From: DASRQK01 sp040392005
GTDB taxonomy: Bacteria > Bacteroidota > Bacteroidia > Sphingobacteriales > Sphingobacteriaceae
Direction: 5' to 3'
DNA: 64,000 nt
Assembly: GCA_040392005.1 (NCBI GenBank)
Contig: JBEBWT010000001.1
Span: 1 to 64,000 of the forward strand
This document shows positions 1 to 6,998 of the stretch, piece after piece. The translations under genes were made by a program, and so were the position numbers. Every line of letters starts with the position of its first letter. Position 1 is the first letter of the stretch. The notes below the pieces were generated by a model. It was not told the DNA's origin, did not search any database, and worked only from the letters and a program-made list of their open reading frames with translations.

Positions 1-174
1 TGTGAAATGACGGAGCGTGGCCGCAGTACTGTTTCTGGTCGATTCCGGTAAACCTGTAATCCCTGTATTGTTACCATTGGCAGTCCCCAGATTCAAAAGT
101 AATACGGCTAAAAGAAGGGTTTGTCTTACTGATGCTAATAGTGATCCTGTTGCATTAATATGCGTTTTCTTCAT
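1..174 (-). CDS. Secreted protein, N-terminal part only (cut by left edge)
   Basis: Reading the minus strand from the ATG at 174 gives 58 open codons that run off the window. The product begins MKKTHINATG, followed by a hydrophobic stretch (residues about 13-29, LASVRQTLLLAVLLLNLG) ending in an ANG-type cleavage region. This looks like a signal peptide on a secreted or surface protein. The mature part is too short to identify. The plus-strand reading of the same bases is less convincing because it lacks any family signature. Upstream (175-373) is A/T-rich and shows no other gene. Confidence 0.55.
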   Translation of the reverse strand, partial: MKKTHINATGSLLASVRQTLLLAVLLLNLGTANGNNTGITGLPESTRNSTAATLRHFT

Positions 175-373
175 AATTTTTGTAATTCAGTGCCGGTTGG
201 CCGGATAGATGAAATATATCAGTATTGTGTTTTTTATAGGTTCAGAAATCTTACACAGCCTTTAAGACTGCATATAAAATTGGTTCATTTTCATTTGGTC
301 AATTAATTTTGTGTTTGCAAAAATAAAATTAACCTGATGAAACGCAACAAAAAATGTAATAATTTGTCTTTTT

Positions 374-727
374 TCAGTTTTGTTTGGAAAGTAAGAAGTC
401 AAGCAGGATGCCCGCTTGATTATATTTCGGTTCGCGGGCCGCATAGAGGAGGGTAATGGGTTGATTTTTGGCTATTTCAAGAATCCGGGCAAGATCTGCC
501 TGATGTTCTTTTAATTCTTTACGGTATTTTTTTGCAAATTCGTCGAATAATTCGGGCTGATGGTGAAACCATTTGCGGAGCCCGGTCGAGGGAGCCAGTT
601 CCTTTGCCCATTCATCCAGCCGGAGGGCGTCCTTTTTTATTCCCCTGGGCCACAAGCGGTCGATCAATATCCGGTAGCCATCCGATGGGTCGGATGGTTC
701 ATAAACCCGTTTTATTTTGATATCCAT
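374..727 (-). CDS. DUF488 family protein (YeaO-like)
   Basis: The 117-residue product matches the small DUF488/YeaO family: N-terminal IKIKRVYEP, the signature RILIDRLWPRGIKK (about residues 19-32), the WAKELAPS and LRKWFHH segments, and the TLLYAAREP strand near the C-terminus. Length is normal for the family. Molecular function is not established. It is the last gene of the minus-strand run that begins with the Rrf2 regulator and the cbb3 oxidase, 33 bp behind the preceding gene, so co-transcription is plausible but a functional link to respiration is inference. Confidence 0.85.
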   Translation of the reverse strand: MDIKIKRVYEPSDPSDGYRILIDRLWPRGIKKDALRLDEWAKELAPSTGLRKWFHHQPELFDEFAKKYRKELKEHQADLARILEIAKNQPITLLYAAREPKYNQAGILLDFLLSKQN

Positions 728-760
728 ACCCTGACTGTTGGTGCTTTAGAAGCAGCTTGT

Positions 761-1183
761 TTACACAAATGATTTGTAGAGGGCCTGATCCCAGTACATG
801 ATCAGGTAGAACAAAGCGAATGCCACAAATGAAATGACCAGCGCCCAGACCCAGGCGGGAATAGCTTTGGGGGTTTCGGATCCGGTGATGACAAAGACAT
901 CCTTTCGCTCACTGCCATAGGCGTTGATGGTGATGGGGATTTGTTCATTGACTACTTCATTTTCTTTTAGGCCCACGACAGCGATGGAGGGGCCGTTCCT
1001 GACTTCAAACGGAATGGTTTTGATTCCCTCCTTGCCATCGGTGGATTTGGCAACGATCCGGAGCCGGTGTTTCCCATCCGGAATTTTGGTGGTATCAAAA
1101 ATAAACTTGACCGGAGGCTGGAATTCCGCAAAGGGCTGCGGCTCTTCGTCCAGAAATACTTTTATGATTCTTTGATCTTCCAT
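761..1183 (-). CDS. Membrane-anchored Ig-like protein of the cbb3 oxidase operon
   Basis: A 140-residue protein starting at MEDQR. An in-frame upstream ATG at 1207 is possible but overlaps the spacer. Residues about 15-85 are beta-rich with an Ig-like pattern (FIFDTTKIPDGKHRLRIVA, then TIPFEVRNGP). A C-terminal transmembrane helix (IPAWVWALVISFVAFALFYL, about 110-130) leaves a short tail. No heme-binding CXXCH is present. It follows ccoN and ccoO in the same direction, which suggests an accessory or assembly role for the oxidase; that role is inferred from context only. Confidence 0.7.
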   Translation of the reverse strand: MEDQRIIKVFLDEEPQPFAEFQPPVKFIFDTTKIPDGKHRLRIVAKSTDGKEGIKTIPFEVRNGPSIAVVGLKENEVVNEQIPITINAYGSERKDVFVITGSETPKAIPAWVWALVISFVAFALFYLIMYWDQALYKSFV

Positions 1184-1213
1184 GTGCTGTAATTGCTTGT
1201 TTACCACAATTTT

Positions 1214-1564
1214 TTACTTATTTATCACAATATTCTTGATGTGTCCGGCCTGGTCTTCTTTGGGTTTGATGAGAAATTTGAGGCTAAAAAACAAGGTGAT
1301 ACCTACAATCACAACGGCAGACCAGGTAATGATGTGATCCAGGTTTCCATCAGGTCCGGGGCCGTGGGTGATGCCGCGCCACAGGGCCGGCTGACGGGAC
1401 TCACACAATTCGCAGGCGTTCAGAGGTGTAAGACCCCATGTTCCTATGATCAACAAAGGAAGGAAGAAGCACCTGATCATTGATCCGGTTGTGGATTTTA
1501 CCATCTTGTTAATCGCTTTCCTATTGTTTTTAAGCACTTCCTTACTGTTTCTAATCGCTTTCAT
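1214..1564 (-). CDS. Small membrane protein with CELC motif in cbb3 operon
   Basis: The longest reading starts 8 bp after the ccoO stop and gives 116 residues. Met21 or Met29 are alternative starts that would place the first hydrophobic segment at the N-terminus. Visible parts are a signal/anchor helix (IRCFFLPLLIIGTWGL), a CXXC pair in NACELCES, a GITHGPGPDGN loop, and a second membrane helix (IITWSAVVIVGITLFFSL) followed by lysines. The CELC pair followed by two helices suggests a redox- or metal-sensitive accessory protein of the oxidase. I do not recognise a named family. Confidence 0.7.
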   Translation of the reverse strand: MKAIRNSKEVLKNNRKAINKMVKSTTGSMIRCFFLPLLIIGTWGLTPLNACELCESRQPALWRGITHGPGPDGNLDHIITWSAVVIVGITLFFSLKFLIKPKEDQAGHIKNIVINK

Positions 1565-1571
1565 TTCGTTT

Positions 1572-2591
1572 TTAATCTAACTGATTGACAAATTCCCGGA
1601 TTTTACGGACGTCCGCAGCACTGATCGGGGCAGCGGTATTTCCCCAACTGCTGCGTTCATGTGTGGCAATGGCCGCAATTTCTTCATCGCTCAGCATATC
1701 GGCAAATCCCACCATGACTCCGTATTCCGGCCGGGCATCATAGCCCTGCAGAATGATCCGGATCAGCATTTCCGGATTTTCGTCATTGACAATCGTGCTG
1801 CCTGCCAGGGGAGGGAAGGCTCCGGCCAGCCCCATTCCATCGGTCTGATGACAGGCTGCGCAGGTGCTCATATACAAGGCTTCTCCATCCGGGAGCGCTG
1901 CCCCGCCGGCATCCGTGCCTGCTGCCTGTGTGCCTGCTGCCTTGCTTTTTGCCAGTGCCGGAATGAATGGCACCTGGTTTTCACCCGGAAGGGGAGCCTG
2001 TTTTAAAGATTGCAGGTAGGCAACCAGATCCAGTGCCCTTTGGCTGGCTACAATCTTTACCTCTTTATTTTTCAGGAAACTTGACGGTACCGGAACCACC
2101 ACGTCTGTTTTCAGCACCTGATCTTCCCGTTTCTCCTTGAACAACCAGGGATAGCCGGGCATTACAGACTCCCTGACCACGATCCGGGGATTGTAGAGAT
2201 GCAACAAATGCCATTCCTTGCCGGGCTGGCGTTTGCCCACATTGGTCAGGTCAGGGCCGGTGCGCTCGCTGCCCAGCAAGGAAGGCGATTGTCTCCAGAT
2301 ATCCAGTCTTTTCTTACTGTAATAATAATCGGAGGCGATGGAAGGCCGTTCGCCCCAGGTCTGGTCCATTTCTATATTCCGTACCTGCTGGGTATGGCAT
2401 CCGGCACAGTTTTCAGCCACGTAGATATGTAAGCCCTGCACTTCCTCCGCGGTCGGTACCGGCATGTCCGGCAGGGGTTGTGTTTTTTGTAATTGATAGG
2501 CGGGCCAGACGGCAATCAGGATACTGAGCAGTAGAAATACTCCCAAAGATACATTGACTAAATTTTTGTGGTCTTTATGAAAGTTGAGCAT
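1572..2591 (-). CDS. ccoO: cbb3 oxidase subunit II (CcoO) fused to a cytochrome c domain
   Basis: A 339-residue c-type cytochrome subunit that passes electrons to CcoN in the inner membrane. There is one N-terminal membrane anchor (about residues 12-30). The first heme site is CAGCH at 62-66 in a CcoO-like setting (HIYVAENCAGCHTQQVR), with RESVMPGYPW supplying the probable axial Met144. An Ala/Gly-rich linker (about 215-233) leads to a second heme domain with CAACH at 244-248. The fusion replaces the separate CcoP subunit seen in proteobacteria. The gene lies 48 bp downstream of ccoN. Confidence 0.92.
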   Translation of the reverse strand: MLNFHKDHKNLVNVSLGVFLLLSILIAVWPAYQLQKTQPLPDMPVPTAEEVQGLHIYVAENCAGCHTQQVRNIEMDQTWGERPSIASDYYYSKKRLDIWRQSPSLLGSERTGPDLTNVGKRQPGKEWHLLHLYNPRIVVRESVMPGYPWLFKEKREDQVLKTDVVVPVPSSFLKNKEVKIVASQRALDLVAYLQSLKQAPLPGENQVPFIPALAKSKAAGTQAAGTDAGGAALPDGEALYMSTCAACHQTDGMGLAGAFPPLAGSTIVNDENPEMLIRIILQGYDARPEYGVMVGFADMLSDEEIAAIATHERSSWGNTAAPISAADVRKIREFVNQLD

Positions 2592-2639
2592 CGCTGAATA
2601 TTTTGAGTGTTGAGATCATTTTGAATTTTGAGGCCATGT

Positions 2640-4487
2640 TTAATTATTAATAATGACCTTCCGGCCACGGACCATCACAATGAAATTGTAGGCAAAAACC
2701 AGATGGGAAACAAACATCAGGGATCCGCCAACCGCCCGCCAGACCCAATAGGGCTGCATCAGAATGACGGATTTGATAAAAGGTTCACCGTCGATCCAGC
2801 TCATTCCCCTCAGGGTACCGCCGATCATCAGGGAGATCATATAGGCAAACAGGCCGACAAAGGCCATCCAGAAATGTACCCCCACAAAAAACTGCCGGGG
2901 CTCCCTGCCCGTGATTTTCGGCAGGATCGCATACACACAGGCCCAGAGTATAAAAGTGATGATGCCGTACATGGTCATGTGTGAGTGGGCCACATTGAAA
3001 TCCGTAAAATGCCACACATAATTTGTAAAGCGGAATGCCTGGAAGCTTCCCTGCGAGGAACCCACAAAGTAAAACACCACACCCACGAGAAAGAATGGAA
3101 GGATGTAGCTTTTGGATATTTCATTCCAACTGCCCCGCATGGTCATCAGAAAATTGGTCGTGCCGGCGATCACCGGTATAAACATTCCTGCACTGAATAC
3201 GATGGCCACGGTCTGCAGCCACCAGGGTAGGGGACTGAATACAAAGTGGTGGGTCCCGATGAGGGTATAGAACAGCATCTGGGTCCAGAATGCCAGCACG
3301 CCCAGTGAGTAGGAATAGATCGGTTTGTTCAGGGAAGAGGGCAGGTAGTAGTAAATCAGCCCAAGAGAGAAGGTCATAAACCACATGCCCACGCCCATGT
3401 GCATATAATATCCCTGGATCACCGTCTCGCCCAGGCCATCCTGAAAATTGGGGATATAGCCGATGGTAAACAGGGTCAGTGTCCAGACCAGACCCCCCAA
3501 CAGGTACCAATTGGAGATGTATATCTCTGAAATCTTCCGGGTCGCTACTGTTTTATAAAAATTGCGGAAGGTCAGCAACAGGCCCAGGCCAAAAAAGATG
3601 GCAATCGGCCAGACATATTCCCGGTATTCCCCGCCACCATTATTCAGGCCGGAGAGCAGGGCAATATTCCCCGCCACTACCGAAAAATTAATCATCCACC
3701 AGGCCGTTTTGGCCATCTTATAACTATATATCACGGTATTGGAAGTCCGGGCCACCACAAAATAACCCAGACCGATCATGGCCATGGAGGCCCAGCCCCA
3801 GAACACCGTATTGGTATGTACCGGCCGCAGCCGGCCGAAAGACAACCAGGAGGCGGTATCGATCTCCGGCCAGATAAATTTCATGCCCACATATTGACCG
3901 ACGAGGGTGCCGAAAACCAGCCAGAATACGGATGCACCCAGATAATTGATGACAATGCTTTTCAGCTCCGGAGGAGTCTCGTAGCGTAGAGGCGATTTTT
4001 TCTTTTCATCGACCAGAGGATTATCGGGATCATGGGTGACATGGGTCAGTACCCCTTTTTCGTCCAGCGCCCTTCCGCTTCCCCCCAGTTCTTCGCCGGA
4101 AAGCTTGTAGCGCAAAGCAGCCTTGCGCTTTTCCAGTATGGCATCGATCCCGGCTTCATCCATCGTATAGAGCTCTTCTGAAAACTCCAGTTTCCGGGCT
4201 GCTTCCCGCTTGTTTTTCATGGATTGAAAAAAGCCTGACAGACGGTAGGATAGGATCAGGATGGCGATCAGCACGACGATCAGCATCAGGATAAAAGTCC
4301 CGATCACGCCCGGGCTGGTCACCCAGTTGCCGGAATCCAGCGTATCGGATGTAGTCTGTGCAGCTAAGGCGAGGTTTGATAGCAGTGCCAACAGGAGCAG
4401 GATTCCGCTTCGTTTGGAAATAACATTAAAAGAATAAAAGACCTTAATATCCTTTAATAATCTGTGTTTTTTCCTGATTGTGTGCAT
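2640..4487 (-). CDS. ccoN: cbb3-type cytochrome c oxidase subunit I
   Basis: The catalytic heme-copper subunit, reducing O2 to water at the inner membrane. The 615 residues begin with a signal-like helix (about 28-43), an extra membrane helix (58-80) and a charged linker to about 175; this extension is absent from proteobacterial CcoN. The core shows His224 (RPVHTN, low-spin heme), His363 (YYMHMGVG), the cross-linking Tyr407 with the copper pair His413-His414 (FYTLIGTHH), and His501/His503 (VAHSHM). All are oxidase-type ligands, and the NO-reductase glutamates are missing. The position matching Glu in the proteobacterial FEGP motif is Gln479. The gene follows the Rrf2 regulator by 28 bp. Confidence 0.93.
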   Translation of the reverse strand: MHTIRKKHRLLKDIKVFYSFNVISKRSGILLLLALLSNLALAAQTTSDTLDSGNWVTSPGVIGTFILMLIVVLIAILILSYRLSGFFQSMKNKREAARKLEFSEELYTMDEAGIDAILEKRKAALRYKLSGEELGGSGRALDEKGVLTHVTHDPDNPLVDEKKKSPLRYETPPELKSIVINYLGASVFWLVFGTLVGQYVGMKFIWPEIDTASWLSFGRLRPVHTNTVFWGWASMAMIGLGYFVVARTSNTVIYSYKMAKTAWWMINFSVVAGNIALLSGLNNGGGEYREYVWPIAIFFGLGLLLTFRNFYKTVATRKISEIYISNWYLLGGLVWTLTLFTIGYIPNFQDGLGETVIQGYYMHMGVGMWFMTFSLGLIYYYLPSSLNKPIYSYSLGVLAFWTQMLFYTLIGTHHFVFSPLPWWLQTVAIVFSAGMFIPVIAGTTNFLMTMRGSWNEISKSYILPFFLVGVVFYFVGSSQGSFQAFRFTNYVWHFTDFNVAHSHMTMYGIITFILWACVYAILPKITGREPRQFFVGVHFWMAFVGLFAYMISLMIGGTLRGMSWIDGEPFIKSVILMQPYWVWRAVGGSLMFVSHLVFAYNFIVMVRGRKVIINN

Positions 4488-4515
4488 GTTGTGATTTATT
4501 CGTGATGTTTTGTTT

Positions 4516-4956
4516 TTAACGTTTCAGAAAGGTCAGCCCATCCTTCAACGGATAGGCCAGATCTTCCATACTGGTACTTTCGAGCATATTTTTCAATTCC
4601 TCCCGGATCACCTTGAATTTGTCATGGACCGGACAGGGCTTGTCTGCATTGCATTCCCTCAATCCCAGGCCACAGCCATTATAGACCTGATCACCGTCAA
4701 TGGCCGAAACGATATGGCTCAGGCGCACGCTGGACATATTTTTTTCTGCAATCTCAAAGCCACCATTTGGCCCCTTCACCGAATCCACAATCCGGTGGCG
4801 TGCCAGTTGTTGCAGTATTTTGGCAGTAAATGCCTCCGGCGAATCAATTGCTGCCGCAATTTCTTTCAGACTGACCCGTCTGCCTTCCCGGGACTGGGTC
4901 GCAATATGAAGCATGGCTCTGATGCCGTATTCACAAGCTTTTGAAAACATACTCAT
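4516..4956 (-). CDS. Rrf2-family transcriptional regulator with cluster-type cysteines
   Basis: About 146 residues from the start MSMFSKACEYGIRAML, the usual Rrf2 N-terminus; upstream in-frame codons to 4983 do not look like Rrf2 sequence. A winged helix covers residues 1-70 (SLKEIAAAIDSPEAFTAKIL is the recognition region). Three cysteines in CGLGLRECNADKPC resemble the Fe-S cluster loop of IscR/NsrR-like members. It sits directly ahead of ccoN on the same strand, so it probably senses redox state, NO or iron-sulfur status and controls the oxidase operon. A palindrome 30 bp upstream is a likely autoregulatory operator. The target assignment is inference. Confidence 0.88.
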   Translation of the reverse strand: MSMFSKACEYGIRAMLHIATQSREGRRVSLKEIAAAIDSPEAFTAKILQQLARHRIVDSVKGPNGGFEIAEKNMSSVRLSHIVSAIDGDQVYNGCGLGLRECNADKPCPVHDKFKVIREELKNMLESTSMEDLAYPLKDGLTFLKR

Positions 4957-4985
4957 AACGTCTGTCGGAGCAAAAATACACAAAT

Positions 4986-5017
4986 AATTATTTCGGACAA
5001 ATTTATCCTAAATAATT
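4986..5017. promoter_or_regulatory. Inverted repeat upstream of the Rrf2 gene (candidate operator)
   Basis: AATTATTTCGGA (4986-4997) and TCCTAAATAATT (5006-5017) are reverse complements at 11 of 12 positions, separated by 8 bp. The repeat lies 29 bp upstream of the regulator start. Its A/T-rich dyad with GGA/TCC cores fits a dimeric Rrf2 operator better than a terminator. It could also mark the 3' end of the thioesterase transcript. Confidence 0.5.
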
Positions 5018-5031
5018 TTTATTAGCTGATT

Positions 5032-5472
5032 TTAAACGGTCATTTCTTCGTAATCGGAGGATTGGGGGACCTGACCCATAATGGTTTTCCAATCATCCGG
5101 CAAACTGGTCAGTTTTCTTTTTTGAAGATCCATCCAGGCACCATCCACATAAACCGTAGCACATTTTGTCCCATCGCTGCGGTAAATTTCGTGCCGGAAT
5201 GAGAATCTGGAATTTTCTGTATTGTATTTAGTCATTTCCACGGTCACCCAGATATAATCATCCAGGCGGATTTCACGCAGATAGATCAATTCCTCCCTGA
5301 AAAGGATGGGGCCGATCTGTTCTTTGGCGAATTTGTCCAGGGATAATCCCATTCTGTTGAGCATATTACTTCTTGCCTGTGCGCAATAATCAGCATAGGC
5401 AGAATGCCGGAGATGCCGGTTGGCATCAATATGGGCCCAAATCACCTGTCCCTCGTAAAATATATTATCCAT
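5032..5472 (-). CDS. Acyl-CoA thioesterase, hotdog fold (YbgC/4-HBT type)
   Basis: The 146-residue protein has the hotdog layout. VIWAHIDANRHLRHSAYADY (about 9-28) carries the catalytic Asp of the 4-hydroxybenzoyl-CoA thioesterase group, followed by the long helix AQARSNMLNRMG, then strands DYIWVTVEMTKY and RFSFRHEIYRS. It would hydrolyse acyl-CoA thioesters in the cytoplasm; the substrate cannot be told. It is upstream of the Rrf2 gene on the same strand with 75 bp between, and divergent from the FrnE-like gene. Confidence 0.82.
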   Translation of the reverse strand: MDNIFYEGQVIWAHIDANRHLRHSAYADYCAQARSNMLNRMGLSLDKFAKEQIGPILFREELIYLREIRLDDYIWVTVEMTKYNTENSRFSFRHEIYRSDGTKCATVYVDGAWMDLQKRKLTSLPDDWKTIMGQVPQSSDYEEMTV

Positions 5473-5592
5473 AAGGCCAAAAATAGGTATTTTATGACAT
5501 ATATAAGCGGCTTTTTAAGTATTTTTGTAAATTCTGATCCGCAATGAAAGCGATACAGAAGATGGATTGATTGTTATTAGTGGAGATTTAAT

Positions 5593-6303
5593 ATGAAAAT
5601 TGAAATCTGGTCGGATATCATGTGTCCGTTTTGCTATATAGGCAAGAAAAATTATGAAAAGGCGCTCTCGCAATTTGCAGATGCAGCCGATATTGAGATT
5701 GAATGGAAGAGTTTTCAACTGGATCCGGAAATTCCTGAGGGGGAATCCTATTCCAATGAAAGAGAATATCTTGCTGCGAGAAAAGGATTGTCTGCGGCAC
5801 AGGTGGCCGGGATGCTGGAATCTGTGACTGCCACGGCCGCTCAGGCCGGTGTCAAGATGGATTTTGATCGGGTTATTGTGGCCAATACCCTGAATGCACA
5901 CCGTTTATTGCATTTCGCCGGGGAGAAAGGGATGGCGAATGACTTGAAGGACCGCTTGTTCAGGGCACATTTTACCGATGGTCTGGATGTGGGAGATAAA
6001 GAAGTGCTGGTGAGGCTGGCCGCTGAGGTCGGGCTGAATGCGGAAGAAAGCCGTGCGGTGCTGGCAGGCGATGACTATACCTATGAGGTAGCCCAGGATA
6101 TTCAGGAGGCCGGAAATATCGGTGTCCGTGGCGTGCCTTTCTTTGTGTTCAACCGGAAGTATGCTATTTCGGGTGCCCAACCGGTGGAGGCTTTTCTGCA
6201 AACGCTTGAAAAATCCCATGCGGAATGGAAGGAAACCCAGCCAAAAGCCGGTTTTGAGATCAGTGAAGGCCCGTCCTGCTCACCGGAGACGGGTTGTAAT
6301 TAA
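5593..6303 (+). CDS. DsbA-family oxidoreductase, FrnE-like
   Basis: The 236-residue protein has a thioredoxin-fold DsbA/FrnE architecture. The N-terminal strand MKIEIWSDIMCPFCYIGK holds the CPFC redox pair (residues 11-14) and an alpha-helical insert follows. The cis-Pro loop is GVRGVPFFVFN (about 180-190), next to AISGAQPVEAF. No signal peptide is visible, so it is probably cytosolic like FrnE. A C-terminal tail with two further cysteines (SCSPETGC) is notable. The stop overlaps the convergent ABC ATPase by 4 bp. Confidence 0.88.
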   Translation: MKIEIWSDIMCPFCYIGKKNYEKALSQFADAADIEIEWKSFQLDPEIPEGESYSNEREYLAARKGLSAAQVAGMLESVTATAAQAGVKMDFDRVIVANTLNAHRLLHFAGEKGMANDLKDRLFRAHFTDGLDVGDKEVLVRLAAEVGLNAEESRAVLAGDDYTYEVAQDIQEAGNIGVRGVPFFVFNRKYAISGAQPVEAFLQTLEKSHAEWKETQPKAGFEISEGPSCSPETGCN

Positions 6304-6974
6304 CTTTTCTCGTCCTTTTGCAATTGCCCGTCCAACAGATGGATGATCCTTTTGCCGTAACCGGCATTCTTCTCCGAATGGGTGACCTGAATGATGGTCG
6401 TGCCTTCCCCGTTGAGCTGCCGGAACAATTCCATGATTTCTTCACCCTGTTTGGAATTGAGATTGCCCGTTGGTTCATCGGCCAATAATAATTTGGGTGA
6501 AACAGACAGCGCTCTGGCAATCCCTACAATCTGTTGCTGGCCACCGGACAGTTGATTGGGGAACAGATCTTTTTTGCCCACAATTCCGAACCGGTCCAGC
6601 AGATCTCCGACAATCGCTTTCCGCTCCGAACCACTCATTCCCTTGTATAGCAGGGGAGTCTCAATGTTTTCATAGACGGTCAGCTCATCGATCAGATGAT
6701 AGGATTGGAATACGAAGCCCATGTTGGCCTGGAAAAGCTGGTTGCGCTTTTTGGATTTCAGCGCATAAACATCTTCTTCCAGAAAAAAATACCGGCCCTC
6801 TTCCGGGTCGTCCAATCCTCCCATGATATGCAGCAGCGTTGATTTGCCTGAGCCCGAAGGTCCCATGATGGATACAAATTCCCCAGCTTCTATTTGCAGG
6901 CTGATGTCTTTGAGGACAAAATTCCGCGCGCCGCCCACATTGTACCATTTGAAGATATTTTTTAGTTGAATCAT
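6300..6974 (-). CDS. ABC transporter ATP-binding protein (MacB/LolD type)
   Basis: A 224-residue ATPase that would power the permease encoded 24 bp upstream. Walker A is GPSGSGKST (about 39-47), the Q-loop is FVFQSYHLIDELT, the signature is LSGGQQQ, Walker B is LLLADEPTGNLN, and the switch His is in QVTHSEKN. The residue after the signature is unusual: LSGGQQQIVGIARAL where RVAIARAL is normal, replacing the usual Arg. It is one of only two MacB-type ATPases in the window, against ten permeases. Confidence 0.92.
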   Translation of the reverse strand: MIQLKNIFKWYNVGGARNFVLKDISLQIEAGEFVSIMGPSGSGKSTLLHIMGGLDDPEEGRYFFLEEDVYALKSKKRNQLFQANMGFVFQSYHLIDELTVYENIETPLLYKGMSGSERKAIVGDLLDRFGIVGKKDLFPNQLSGGQQQIVGIARALSVSPKLLLADEPTGNLNSKQGEEIMELFRQLNGEGTTIIQVTHSEKNAGYGKRIIHLLDGQLQKDEKS

Positions 6975-6998
6975 ATTTGTAAAGATATAAGTTTTTGA

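Noticed and set aside
17..208. 63-residue plus-strand ORF at the left edge
   Set aside because: The minus strand over the same bases gives a signal-peptide-bearing N-terminus running off the window, which is a better explanation.
2640..4487. Nitric oxide reductase instead of oxidase
   Set aside because: The copper-site His with following Gly, the cross-linking Tyr407 and the absence of the NorB glutamates match cbb3 oxidase.
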